From: Molanna angustata
Lineage: Eukaryota; Arthropoda; Insecta; Trichoptera; Molannidae
Reading direction: 5' to 3'
DNA length: 64,000 bases
Assembly: GCA_963576475.1 (NCBI GenBank)
Contig: OY754975.1
Location: 23,716,654-23,780,653, forward strand
The translations under genes were made by a program, and so were the position numbers. Positions 11,912 through 23,259 of this stretch are shown here, piece by piece. Every line of letters begins with the position of its first letter. Position 1 is the first letter of the stretch. The notes under the pieces were generated by a model, which worked only from the letters and a program-made list of their open reading frames with translations, ran no database searches and had not been told where the DNA came from.

Positions 11912-12299
11912 CATCCCTTAATAGCATCACAAACAGAATTCGAAACAAACATTAAGAAATCATCACAAATCATGGAAGGACAGAACAACTACCTAATGAA
12001 TATTCAAAAATAACCATTAAAATAATTCGTACTTAAAATCAAGACTATATGATATTATGAAAAATCCGCGTTCAGGACATGTTGTGTGCCTATCCAGAGC
12101 AAGAACGATAATCCAGTTCAACATTATATTATTATCAAAACAAGAAACTGGTAGCCCATCAAAGAATTTCCTAGTTGGACAGCTTGTTGCTGTCTTTAAA
12201 AAATAAAGTGTGATAAAAAAAATAATAGAATTTGTATCGCCTTTAAATTTAATGAAAAAATAATTTTTGGTATCAATTAGGGTTTTTTTTATTAAAAAA
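11912..12299. other. Intergenic, nothing recognised
   Basis: About 390 bp of A+T-rich sequence with no coding, RNA or terminal-repeat signal. Confidence 0.5.
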
Positions 12300-13302
12300 A
12301 GAAGTGGGTTGTGACCAACGTAAAAATCCTTCCTACCAAGTTACTCCTCAAGGAATTCGAATTTCGTATGGAAATTATCAGCATTTCATTGAATGAGTTT
12401 GTTTAGTAACTTTGGATTTAAATATTTTATTTAGACAAACTTGATAATTCGTCAATGGCATTTTATGTAAGTGATATGCCTTTTTAGCAATTTTGAAATT
12501 AATTTATCAAATTTTAAGTTTCCTGAGCTTGGGCTCACTTTGAAATATTTGACAGTTATTATTTTAAGAAATTGATAAGCACTTATCTCATATTCTTCAA
12601 AATCTAATAAAGTAAGAACGTATAAGATATACATAAATCAATACGTGAAAATTATCGAACGAGTACTTTAGTCTTTAATCGATAAAGCAGAATAAATATG
12701 CCGTACGTAGCAAACAGCACATAGTACACAGCACGCACATACAGAAACATTGTGATGAAACATTCAGAATACAAGCTCCGAATGATCAAATCAATCAATC
12801 AATGGTGCAACAGCCCATCGTGGGTCCTGGCCTCCTCCAGAAGCTCCCTTCACCCCTCCCTGCCGCCAATTCACAACGCCCATCGTCTGCAAGTCCCTCT
12901 CTGTTCCATCTACCGACGCTTCTTCTGCCCATTGGTTTTGTAGCGAATATCCTTTTCTAGTGGACAGGTTTCGTCCATTCTCGCTACGATGACCCAGCCA
13001 TTGGAGCCAGCATATTTTGATGTACTGGGTGACGTGTACATCTGAGTACAACTGGTACAGTTTGTGGTTGTACCTGATACGCCAGGCTCCATTTTCATAT
13101 ACGGGGCCATAAATGTATCTCAATATTTTCCTTTCAAAAGTGTTTAACCTTATTTCATCGGCCATTGTTAGGGTCCATGTTTCAGCAGCATATATTAAGG
13201 CTCCGCAATGATACTTGTTGATAATCTGCAATATTAAATAACCTTAAAAATATGAATTCATAACTCCCTACTATATCCCCTTTGGGTAGTGAGGAGTAAA
13301 AA
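12300..13302 (-). mobile_element. Helentron/HINE-like element, copy a (interrupted)
   Basis: The left end GAAGTGGGTTGTGACCAACG and right end ...TAGTGAGGAGTAAAAA match, in reverse, the ends of copies at 16,083, 20,052, 25,294 and 28,062. The GTAAAAA end follows a hairpin (ACTCCCTAC...GTGAGGAGT), like the hairpin next to the end of Helitron-group elements. A LINE (12,787-13,199) splits it. Non-coding, non-autonomous. The family name is inferred from architecture only. Confidence 0.65.
12787..13199 (-). pseudogene. RTE-type LINE C-terminal fossil nested in HINE copy a
   Basis: The minus-strand frame contains IYAAETWTL, LNTFERKILRYIYGPVYENG and GHRSENG, the familiar 'ETWTL...FERK.LR.I.GPV' tail of RTE-like reverse transcriptases. 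The 3' tail read on the minus strand is (ATTG)n. Flanks GCTCCGAATGAT (12,775-12,786) and GCTCCGCAATGAT (13,200-13,212) look like a 12-13-bp target duplication with one indel. Severely 5'-truncated, as is usual for LINE insertions. Confidence 0.85.
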
Positions 13303-15040
13303 ATTGCCTAGATCCATAATATGAAGAAAATCCCGTACGATCAATTGAACAGGCTGGAGATATTATTTGAAATTTATTAAAGGTTACACGTTTCTTGAGA
13401 TGGTGGAATAGATTGCTTCGTGGCAATGAACCAAATTTTGTGCACTTTTTACAGTTTTATTTATAATATGCATAAATCATACTTTTCATCGTCAAAATTT
13501 ACGGATTTTGAAAAGAAGCGTAGGAACGCACATTGATTTTCGAATGCGATATTAGAACACGACATGTAGGTACATTTTGATTGTATATATGATTTCAAAC
13601 ACCGCATTGTTTTTAAATGCCTAATTCTTATTAATCTTTCCGATAAAATATTTTTTCCTTTACAAAATATTTTATAAAATACGGGACAGAAAATTATCTT
13701 TACATGACGAAAAATGCTATCAAAAACACACATAAAATTAATAAAATTTTTACTTTTTCTTATATTTCACAAACTATTCAAATAATATTCATACAAATAG
13801 TCTTTGAATTAATCGTAGAAATGTACATAGTTATTAGTAAGAATATTTTACAGGGCGATAATTAAAAAAAACTATAGGATATTATAACAATCTGAATGAA
13901 AGCAAAAATAGGAAGAATAAATGAAGATATTTTCTAAAGAGTTCAAAATTTTGTAAATATATCGTATTTATGATTTTATTATAATATTAAAAATAAATAA
14001 ACATTTTTTAATTATTGGACTGTTTATTTTAAAACAACAACCTACAACCGGTTTCGTGCCATATATACAATCTTTGAGGTTAAATCAATTGAATAATTAT
14101 ATTGATTTATTCAACAATTGATGACATTTTCGTACAAAACGTTGTTATTAACAAATTTTCGTGATTAAATGCAAAGAAATATTAAAATTGGATTATAATC
14201 GAGCACTGATTAATCCATTTTTATGATTAAGGCAAGCTAAGAACGTATTAATAACGTGTGACGAGTAGCCCCCGCGGTTATAGGTTGTAGTCTTAAAATA
14301 TTTTTTTATATGTTCTGATTATCTGACTACTCCTTTAGGAACGCTGCGTGATGGCTGATGGCGTGTATGTTTTTTAACTCTTTTTTGTCCTCTTAATAAA
14401 TATATATTTACTACATATACACAATAATTATGTCAAAGAGATAGTGTCTTAAGGCCTGTCTGTTGTTTTCTATTTATATGAAAATTCAAAATGTACCCGA
14501 CATATTTTCAAGAAAAACATTAATTACTTTCGCTCCGCTGAACTTGACATCTCATTCTAGTGTTTATTTTGATATAATAATAATAGCACGATGTTGGGTT
14601 GTGAAATATTTGATAAAATGGTATTTTTTTGGTTATTTAGGTTACGTAATATTTTGTCATAATGTTTCCTTTTGTATAACATACTTGGGTAATTATCTAG
14701 TGCGATGGCCTATAATCAAATTATTTATTTGGAACAGAAAACAGCGAAAACACAATAATTAAATAAAACGTGCGCCAAAATATTTATCCACAAATGAAAA
14801 CAATATGATCAACAAACAAAAAAAAACGTAAAAATATGTAGTAAAATATAATAGTGTCTATTATATCTTCATCGAACCTCATTTCCAAAGTCTGATTTTG
14901 TGGCATGATTATAAAAGAGTTTGTGATCATATATAGGTAATCTAAGGTTTGTGTATTTAAATCTGATTTTACCCATGAAGAAAATATTTTTACTTAATTT
15001 AAATCTTCTTCGTCTCAGCTAATAAATAATAAAGTAATAT
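13303..15040. other. Intergenic; only an unsupported 99-codon frame
   Basis: A 99-codon plus frame (14,463-14,762) is hydrophobic and Ile/Tyr-rich, with no family signature, and looks like chance in AT-rich DNA. No RNA gene or repeat boundary was seen. Confidence 0.45.
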
Positions 15041-15044
15041 TGTC

Positions 15045-15235
15045 TATGACTCTGCTGAAATGTAAATGGTACACTTCAGAGAACAAGTGAAATATTTTCA
15101 GAGTAATAGATTGAAGGATAAGTGGCCAGAATCTCAGAAGACAAAGAGAAGTGTAGGCCGAACACAACTGAAATGGAGGGATAACCTGATTCAGTAGCTG
15201 GCGTGACCTGGATGCAGACTGCACAGAACAGACGT
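15045..15235 (+). pseudogene. Short LINE RT-tail fossil
   Basis: Translation gives a degraded 'DKWPES.KTKRSVGRTQLKWRDNL' segment. That is the 'K..VGRP...W.DDL' motif near the C-terminus of RTE-like reverse transcriptases, followed by a stop. No tail or target duplication is evident. Confidence 0.6.
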
Positions 15236-16082
15236 GAAAATAGATAAATGAGGCATTATTTTAAAAGTATATGAAAATATGTAGGCTAAAGAATAATGTT
15301 TTCGCCAATATTTTGATATGACGTATTCTAAACTATATTTCTTTTTAGTCTTCCATATAGGTATACCAATCGTCTAATTTTCTCAAAACTCCAAACTTTA
15401 CTAGCTGCTTCAAAATCGGTTATCGCTAAATGACTGTAACATGTTGTAATGGATTAAATACCTTGTGACCGTCCAAATTTCATTAAGAATAAATTAAATT
15501 CGCTAACTCCAACAGACAAACTTTAAGCTTCTGCGTTACCAAATTGACAGATGTTTCGATATTACTTTGTTAATAAGGAAACATTTGAATATTTTATTAC
15601 TACAATAATTAATTTCAGACCCAGCAATTTTCATTAATTTCGTTAGTCGTCCACTGGGAAATATTATCAACGATACAGTTTTTCAATTTGTCCCGAGGCT
15701 CACGCAGTAAAGGAATCATTATTGCACATTGAATAAGATTCAATGTTTGTTCCTTTATTAACATATTCGATTTTTTGGATTTTTTGTTATAGTAGCGGAA
15801 GAGTACCTATACAAGTTCACCCTCTTAATGATCATGATTATGGTTGATTATGTTAAATTTAAAAATTATGGTTGGTTGGAAAATAAATTGGCAATAAGCC
15901 CGCCATTGCGCACATGTGCTCAAAAAGTTTAAAATAAATAAATAAATAAAGATCAGAAAAAGTATTTCATGATTATGTTACAAAAAGAATTGGGAATAAG
16001 CATGAATGTTTTTTTTAACAAAATTTGACAGGAAATCAGAAAAACTGTTGTTTTTAAACGAGATATCGCGTGTTATCGCCAA
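15236..16082. other. Intergenic, nothing recognised
   Basis: No coding or RNA signal. An AATAAATAAATAAAT run at about 15,932 may be the tail of an unrecognisable LINE remnant. Confidence 0.4.
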
Positions 16083-16278
16083 TTTTTACTCCTCACTTAC
16101 CCAAGGGGATATAGTGGGGAGTTATGATTTCGAAATTTTTAAGGGTATTTTTTTTTTATTGCAGATTATGAACTAGTATCATGCTGAGATTGTATTTGGA
16201 AAGTTTCATCACAATGTATATGTGTGTGTGCTATGTGCAGTGTGCTGTGTGCTATTTACGGCGTGTTTATTTTACTTT

Positions 16279-16534
16279 ATCTTTTTATTTATTGATTCAC
16301 GGCTCACAGCCTTTACAAAACAAAATATTAGATGACACAGCATAAACCAAAGTAATATAATTTATAAACATTCATAACATCTAAACATATCAATGGTAGC
16401 AGAGGATATATAAAAAAATAAAATCATATAAGAAAGGTTAATTAAACACGAAAGAATAAATAAATAAAAAAAACTCAATTAAAAAATACTACATAGCATG
16501 AACATAAGGATATTACTGACTTAATAATATAAAA
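16279..16534 (-). mobile_element. LINE 3'UTR insertion in HINE copy b
   Basis: Begins TTTTTATTTATTGATTCACG on the plus strand, i.e. a (TAAATAAAAA) tail on the minus strand. It interrupts the host between ACTTTATC and the ACTAAAG block. No coding remains. Confidence 0.55.
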
Positions 16535-16579
16535 ATGATTATGGACTAAAGTTCTCATTCGATTCTTTTCAAAATTCGC

Positions 16580-16666
16580 AAATATGTTTATCTAATACTC
16601 GCATTAGATTTCGAAGCTCAGGAAAATATGTATATCTAATACTCGCATTAGATTTCGAAGCTCAGG
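16580..16666. repeat. Tandem duplication of 43 bp
   Basis: Two consecutive near-identical units ending TCTAATACTCGCATTAGA...GAAGCTCAGG, not duplicated in the other HINE copies. Confidence 0.85.
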
Positions 16667-16734
16667 AAAATTAAAATATGAAATTTTTATTTTCAAATCA
16701 GTAAAAAGGCACACCACTTATACTTAGAGTTATC

Positions 16735-17120
16735 AAGGCACCTACAGGGTTTACGACCTGTCATCGGCTGGTTTACGTGATCACTTTATGCGCTTGCGCA
16801 ACGTTCACCAATTATGCCTTTTTAATGAGATCCCTATCAATTCAATTTTGAAAGTTCTATATATTGTAATACTGAAATTCTTTTCGCTTGAAAATAAGGA
16901 ATTTTCACTACAGCCATCTATGTGTGAAATTATGAACAACATTCTTATTATTTTTATTTATTTTTGTTGTAACGCCATCTATTGAGAGAATTGTTTTTTT
17001 GTAAAATAATGAGAGCAACAATTCTTATGCCTGAGGTGACAAATGCATTTTTCGCATAGAAGTCACTCCCGAATTGCGCCAGACTTATAAGGTCATTTTT
17101 GTCCTTTTTACGTACTTGTA
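16735..17120 (+). mobile_element. FB-family fragment nested in HINE copy b
   Basis: GGCACCTACAGGGTTTACGA, GGCTGGTTTACGTGATCACT and AACGTTCACCAATTATGCC match one arm of the foldback at 37,627-38,233 and the block at 46,200-46,270. It ends near CGCCAGACTTATAAGG. Confidence 0.7.
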
Positions 17121-17232
17121 CCAATATAATAATTTAACAAACTCATTTGAATATTTTCCATAGAAAATTTGAATACTTTATAGAATGACTTGTTAGCTAA
17201 AAGTTAAGCGTTGGACATAACCCACTCGTTTT

Positions 17233-17999
17233 GAAGTTAATTTACTGATAGATACCTATGTCGATTTAAGAGAAATATTCGTGGTTTGATACACACATAG
17301 ATTATTTGATAGAGGAAATGTATAAGGGTGATAAGAGTGAGGTAAAAGTTATAGATCAACAAAGGGAACTATTGACACGATCATAAAATATATCGACATT
17401 TTGAAATATAGGTACGACAGTAACAAAAAAAATAGACACATACACGCGCGGACTACTGATACTCAATAGCTAATTTCTTCCCTTACTCTATACTTCCTGT
17501 CTTTTCCCTGCCTCTTTTTAGATTCTTCAAATTCTATGAAAAAACTGTTTTTTGCGTTTAGTTCTTTGTATCTATCAGGATAGCGGGGTGAATATTAGTA
17601 TGTATCAAACTAGTGTCCACATCTTTCTCTAAATACAGAAAACCTGTTTTATTCTGAATCTGAAATCAAATTCGCATTAGATACTTTAGTTTTCATATTT
17701 AGAGCCTACGTGAAAAACTGAGCCCATAAACTTGCAAGGGATAGAATTTTGTGTTTCGGAATTAAGTTACAACATTAATGCTTTTGGAAATTTTTACATT
17801 TCTTCCATTGAAAAAGTTGACTGTGCTTCCTCTGCCACGACGAAAAATAATATTCCCGTTTCCTTTCCGTTGCTGGAAAAACGAAACAGGGGTTCGGTTT
17901 TCACACATAAGTAACCATGAAGAAAAAATATTTCATGAAATATTAATATTGCGTTGACGCTGGTAGTAATGTTGTTCTGATTTTACAAGTTTTTGTAGA
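17233..17999. other. Intergenic, nothing recognised
   Basis: No supported gene. A 60-codon frame at 17,732 has no recognisable content. Confidence 0.45.
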
Positions 18000-18480
18000 G
18001 TCATAAACTGTTTTTAAATTCTTCCAATCATTTTTAAGAGGACATATAACGCTAAACTTAGTGAATGAAAACATGATATATTAAAACCGCCCAATGCACT
18101 ATGAAGTTACACGTTAGTAAGGGTAACTATGGCGTGCGTTTAAAAAGGTTTATACGTGATTTAAATTATCGGAAACCGCAAATTTGTTGATTTTTTGCAT
18201 TTTAAAAACAAACCTTAGTTGAAATGAAAAAACTTTATCGGTCATTCACTTTGATTTAATGCACTTTTTAAGCCTATAAAAGATTTATTTCTCTACGATA
18301 CGTAGTTATGGAGACATTTAAAAAAAATGTTGTTAAAAAGCCTATTTTTAATAATTTTTTTATCGGAATTTAGGCTGAATTTTAAAATTGTGTGACGAAT
18401 ATTCACTAGAGAAATGTTGAAAAGACTTATACTATTTTTTCTAGAAACACACTGTTTAACATATTTGAGGGTTTGGGGTT
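18000..18480 (-). repeat. Diverged copy of the 34,974-35,700 element core
   Basis: Shares, in opposite orientation, GAGGACATATAACG, CAATGCACTATGAAGTTACA, GTAAGGGTAACTATGGCGTG, TTATACGTGATTTAAATTAT, TGTGTGACGAATATTCACTA and a TTCTAGAAACAC block with 35,240-35,620. The terminal inverted repeats seen there are not evident here, so this is a truncated or decayed copy. Confidence 0.75.
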
Positions 18481-18529
18481 AAAAAAAGTATTTGTAGTAT
18501 GTAGAGCTTACTAAAGTGCCAGAGTGGTC

Positions 18530-18750
18530 ACTTGGTTGGAAGCGATTGCATACCAGCGTGAGCTGGTATACACGCCTGTAATTGAGGTGGTAAGGTCGGT
18601 CAGTTGGACGTGTAGGTATTAACTGTTTGTCCGCCTTCAGCTACATACAACCCAAATGATATCTCAACCGCTTGGTTCGAACCTGGAGGCCGTCTGTTCG
18701 GAGAGTCCCGACAGCTGAGCCACAGATTGATCGACCAAGCAACTGCGATA
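18530..18750 (-). mobile_element. Probable tRNA-derived SINE remnant (family E)
   Basis: On the minus strand a TGGCTCAGCTGTCGGG A-box-like motif is followed about 30 bp later by AGGTTCGAACC, a B-box match with tRNA-like spacing. At 18,550-18,569 there is a perfect hairpin ATACCAGC-GTGA-GCTGGTAT. No second copy exists in the window, so the assignment rests on the promoter boxes alone. Confidence 0.45.
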
Positions 18751-18833
18751 CCGTATACAATAGATTAAATATTATTATCAAATATTACTCAGGTAGGAAT
18801 GGTTGACAGATTGAAAGATATAACAGGAAATTG

Positions 18834-19131
18834 AACTTACTCTTTTATTTATCAAGTTGATGATTACAATTGGTGCTTACTAATATTACTTGGTACAGAA
18901 ATGTCGAGTTATTATTTAATGAATATAAATGTAAATTTGAAACGCGGACGATTTGAACGACGACGAGCGGTCGGGCAGCGTGATGCCTAGCTTCGAGATC
19001 TGGATGACGGAATGGTCTGGGCGCGCTGTGCTTCCCCTTAAATAGGAGACGGGCTGTGAATACGGCGCAGGGCAAGATGGCGCCTGCCGGTGTAACTCAG
19101 CTACGCGGCGCAATCGGCGGTTGCGCCACAA
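18834..19131 (-). mobile_element. Candidate solo LTR (BEL/Pao-like)
   Basis: Read on the minus strand: a TGTGGCGCAACC start, as common in BEL/Pao LTRs; G+C-rich U3; CTATTTAAGGGGAAGC as a TATA-like box (about 19,035); a G+C-rich leader; then TTGATAAATAAAAGAG as a polyadenylation signal (about 18,850). The G+C-rich island stands out sharply from its flanks. No internal gag/pol, primer-binding site or clear target duplication was found, so solo-LTR status is an inference. Confidence 0.5.
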
Positions 19132-19225
19132 GGGATTTAATTTGAAATTGAGGTGTTTAGGTTTATATGGCCCCTTAAGTGTAATTTATATTCAAATTTT
19201 CAAACCACAGTTATGACTTAAAATT

Positions 19226-19474
19226 GAGCGGTGATAGCCCAGCGGTAATGTCGTCGCCTCACAACATGTGTGAGGTCGACGGTTCGAATCCGGGCGGGGC
19301 ACGTACCTCTGGATTTTTAAAAAAATCTATGTGCGGATTTATGTCACTTGTTATGTGTAGCCATGGTCCAATTTGTCTGGTTCCCCTTTCAAAGGGTAAC
19401 GAAGGTCAGATGGCAGTCGCTTCAATGTAATAACCAGACTCGCCGCTAGCGCTAAGGGGAAAGAAGAAAGACTT
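19226..19474 (+). mobile_element. tRNA-derived SINE, family B, copy 1
   Basis: tRNA-like head GAGCGGTGATAGCCCAGCGG with B box GGTTCGAATCC, followed by GGGCGGGGCAC, CTCTGGATTTTTAAA, GTGTAGCCATGGTCCAATTT, AATGTAATAACCAGACTCGC and a GGGGAAAGAAGAAAGA end. A second copy lies at 55,475. Transcription would be by Pol III from the head; mobilisation depends on a partner LINE. Confidence 0.85.
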
Positions 19475-19479
19475 AAAAT

Positions 19480-19690
19480 TCTACGTACAAACAAAAATAC
19501 AGAACGAAAAGAAGAGGTCGGCCAAGGAAAAAATGGCATGGAATTTTGAGACATTAGAAGTAAGAATAATAGAAAAGCGTGCATGAGACGATGCATGGAT
19601 GTTAATGAAGCGAGAAATTTATGCCAAGAGAGAGGAGTCTGACTTCGGTTCTCTCTGTCTACTCCAAATAGGGAAACTACGTGACGGTAT
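19480..19690 (+). pseudogene. LINE RT-tail fossil, copy 1
   Basis: Conceptual translation shows 'KRRGRPRKKWHG', then 'CMRRCMDVNEARNLCQERG', the end of an RTE-like reverse transcriptase, broken by stops and shifts. It directly abuts the SINE end at 19,474, which suggests an insertion boundary. Confidence 0.65.
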
Positions 19691-19784
19691 CGGAAAATTA
19701 ATTTTATATACAATCTATCCCACCGTGACCTTATTTGATGGTATTTTACATATTTATAAATATTTTTATACTGCCTCAATTACT

Positions 19785-19910
19785 AATATATCGACGAGCA
19801 TGTGTGATACAATGCATGGATGTAAAAGAAGCCAGGAATGTGTGCAAAAATAGAGGTGTATGGCGTTCATTTCTCTCTCCTTACCCCGTTAGGGACATGG
19901 CGTAATGACG
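19785..19910 (+). pseudogene. LINE RT-tail fossil, copy 2
   Basis: Frames give 'RACVIQCMDVKEARNVCKNR', then 'VWRSFLSPYPVR', a better preserved version of the same C-terminus seen at 19,560-19,680. It ends near GTTAGGGACATGGCG. Confidence 0.65.
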
Positions 19911-20051
19911 CCACTATGACGTCATAATGTTCACAATGAAGCCACATACATTATTTCCTAATAAAAATGAAATATAAAATTCAATTTAAAAGTTTTTTTT
20001 ATTGAAAAACGTCTCATTGAGAAGAAATAATAGTACTTCAAAGGAGAACGA

Positions 20052-23000
20052 TTTTTACTCTCCACACTATGGAATAGGGGAGAGTCATGATTTCGCAAAA
20101 TTTAAGCGTATTTTTTTACATCAATTTCTCAATGGGTATCATGTAGAGAATGCACACTATGAGTTTCGTCGTGATGTGTTTGTGTGTATGGCGTATACGC
20201 CGTACGCCGTAGCATTTATCTTTTTTGTGTCCTCTCTACAGCCCAAACTATAAGTCCGATCGACTTCATATTAACATCATATGTGTAAAGTGCAAAGACC
20301 TAGAGCTGATTAGTTTTCCATTGACAACTTTTGATTTCTTCTCTATGAATTCATCATTTACGTTGTTTTTTTTTTTGTGTCCTCTCTGCAGCCCAAACTA
20401 TAAGTCCGATTGACTTCATATTGATATCACATGTGTTAAGTCCATAAACTTAGAGCTGATTAGTTTTCCATAGACAACGGTTCATTTTTACCCAATGTTT
20501 CTTTATGATTTCATCTATTAAAACTGAAAAAATGCTCTCACGACCTGGAAATTAGAGATATTTTAATTTGGTTTCAACTATTTATACAACACCAAGAATC
20601 TTCATAAAATTGTATTCAAAGTTGGTCAATGTTAAAAGAAAAATATTCAACGGTTTCAAAAATTATATTTTAATTAATGGATATTTGTATGAAACTTATA
20701 TGTAACAAGAGAATTTTTTTATATTTGGCAATGTTCAGTTCATTGATTTCATATTGATATAAGAATATTAATAGCTTGAACTTAGAACTGATTAGCTTTT
20801 CATAGATATCATAAAATTTCTTCATATGATATCACGTGTCAACATTGTCAAAATGCTCTAACGCTCTTTGAAACAAAATTTATCTGCTTTTTTTAAAATA
20901 TTTCATACAAAATAAGCATTCTTCACTATACTGCATTAATAGTTTGTCTATCTTAACATAAAAATATACTATCGGAAGAAAATTTATATTCCTGATAGTA
21001 ACATTTAGTATGAATAAAAATGTAATTAGATAAATTTCTATGTATGGAAACGTTCAGTAATTTGATTTCATGTTATAATGTAAAGAGCTTGAACATAGAA
21101 CTGATTAGCTTTCCATAAATAACAAAAATACATAATCTTCATATGATATCACGTGTCAAAATTTTGAAAATGCTCTCGCGTTCTTTAAAACAAAATTTAT
21201 CTGCTTTTTTAAAAATATTTCATACAACATAAGCATTCTTCACTATACTGCATTAATAGTTTGTTTATCTTAACATAAAAATATACTATCGGAAGAAAAT
21301 TTATATTCCTGGTAGTAACATTTAGTATGAATAAAAATGTAATTAGATAAATTTCTATGTATGGAAACGTTCAGTAATTTGATTTCATGTTATAATGTAA
21401 AGAGCTTGAACATAGAACTGATTAGCTTTCCATAAATAACAAAAATAATCTTCATATGATATCACGTGTCAAAATTTTGAAAATGCTCTCGCGTTATTTA
21501 AAACAAAAAATATTTCATACAACATAAGCATTCTTCACTATACTGCATTAATAGTTTGTCTATCTTAACATAAAAATATACTATCGGAAGAAAATTTATA
21601 TTCCTGATAGTAACATTTAGTATGAATAAAAATGTAATTAGATAAATTTCTATGTATGGAAACGTTCAGTAATTTGATTTCATGTTATAATGTAAAGAGC
21701 TTGAACATAGAACTGATTAGCTTTCCATAAATAACAAAAAACATCTTCATATGATATCACGTGTCAATATTTTGAAAATGCTCTCGCGTTCTTTAAAACA
21801 AAATTTATCTGCTTTTTTAAAAATATTTCATACAACATAAGCATTCTTCACTATACTGCATTAATCGTTTGTTTATCTTAACATAAAAATATACTATCGG
21901 AAGAAAATTTATATTCCTGGTAGTAACATTTAGTATGAATAAAAATGTAATTAGATAAATTTCTATGTAGGGAAAAGTTCAGTAATTTGATTTCATGTTA
22001 TAATGTAAAGAGCTTGAACATAGAACTGATTAGCTTTCCATAAATAACAAAAAAAATCTTCATATGATATCACGTGTCAAAATTTTGAAAATGCTCTCGC
22101 GTTCTTTAAAACAAAAATTTATCTGCTTTTATTAAAATATTTCATACAACATAAGCATTCTTCACCATACTGCATTAATAGTTTATCTATCTTAACATAA
22201 AAATAAACTATCGGAAGAAAATTTATATTCCTGGTAGTAACATTTAGTATGAATAAAAATGTAATAAGATTAATTTCTTATGTATGGAAAAGTTCAGTAA
22301 TTTGATTTCATGTTATAATGTAAAGAGCTTGAACATAGAACTGATTAGCTTTCCATAAATAACAAAAAATTTCTTCATTTGATATCACGTGTCAAAATGG
22401 TTAAAATGCTCTAACGCTCTTTGAAACAAAATTTATCTGCTTTTATTAAAATATTTCATACAACATAAGCATTCTTCACCATACTGCATTAATAGTTTAT
22501 CTATCTTAACATAAAAATAAACTATCGGAAGAAAATTTATATTCCTGGTAGTAACATTTAGTATGAATAAAAATGTAATAAGATTAATTTCTTATGTATG
22601 GAAAAGTTCAGTAATTTGATTTCATGTTATAATGTAAAAAGCTTGAACATAGAACTGATTAGCTTTCCATAAATAACAAAAAAATTCTTCATATGATATC
22701 ACGTGTCAAAATGGTTAAAATGCTCTAACGCTCTTTGAAACAAAATTTATCTGCTTTTATTAAAATATTTCATACAACATAAGCATTCTTCACCATACTG
22801 CATTAATAGTTTGTCTATCTTAACATAAAAATATACTATCGGAAGAAAATTTATATTCCTGGTAGTAACATTTAGTATGAATAAAAATGTAATTAGATAA
22901 ATTTCTATGTATGGAAAAGTTCAGTAATTTGATTTCATGTTATAATGTAAAGAGCTTGAACATAGAACTGATTAGCTTTCCATAAATAACAAAAAATTTC

Positions 23001-23259
23001 TTCATATGATATCACGTGTCAAAATTTTGAAAATGCTTACGCGTCCTTTAAAACAAAATTTATCTGCTTTTATTAAAATATTTCATACAACATTAGAATT
23101 CTACACCATACTGCATTAATAGTTTGTCTATCTTAACATGAAAATATACTATCGTTAGAAAATTTATATTCCTGGTAGTAAAATTTAGAATGAATAAAAT
23201 ATTTCATTGTCAATATTTGTGGTGTGGAGAGTTTAGTGTTGGCCACAACCCACTCGTTT
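20052..23259 (+). mobile_element. HINE-like satellite-carrying element, copy c
   Basis: A 3.2-kb element that shares its start (TTTTTACTCTCCACACTATG) and end (GTTGGCCACAACCCACTCGT) with copy e, the two diverging outside these points. Subterminal inverted repeats: ACTCTCCACAC at 20,057-20,067 and GTGTGGAGAGT at 23,222-23,232. The first also pairs with a nearby GGGGAGAGT to form a hairpin. The core is a 313-bp tandem array. The leader (20,205-20,500) holds two units of an older repeat with CAGCCCAAACTATAAGTCCG. Non-coding. The subTIR, hairpin and tandem core match the HINE/DINE-1 plan. Confidence 0.7.
20690..23205 (+). repeat. 313-bp tandem array, about 8 units
   Basis: The landmark TTCAGTAATTTGATTTCATG falls at 21,053, 21,370, 21,665, 21,978, 22,293, 22,607 and 22,920: spacing 317, 295, 313, 315, 314 and 313. 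A diverged first unit starts near 20,690 and the last is cut short. Each unit has TATCACGTGTCAAAAT, AATGCTCTCGCG, ACTGCATTAATAGTTTGT, CTATCGGAAGAAAATTTATA and CTGATTAGCTTTCCATA. The 295-bp unit (21,480-21,500) has lost about 20 bp. Neighbouring units are most alike, as expected of unequal exchange. Confidence 0.95.

Larger units (their letters stand above)
16083..17232 (+). mobile_element. HINE-like element, copy b (two nested insertions)
   Basis: Starts TTTTTACTCCTCAC, with the hairpin partner GTGGGGAGT about 20 bp on, and ends ATAACCCACTCGTTTT. Alignment by eye with the compact copy at 25,294-25,820 shows two interruptions: a LINE 3' end at about 16,279-16,534 and an FB fragment at about 16,735-17,120. 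The rest keeps the shared body (GCTCATTCGATTCTTTTCAAA..., AAGCTCAGGAAA..., TTTAACAAACTCAT...). Confidence 0.7.

Noticed and set aside
12752..12943. Plus-strand frame over the LINE at 12,787-13,199
   Set aside because: It is the antisense of the minus-strand reverse-transcriptase fossil.
14463..14762. 99-codon plus frame
   Set aside because: Hydrophobic Ile/Tyr/Phe-rich peptide typical of chance frames in AT-rich DNA; no family similarity recognised.
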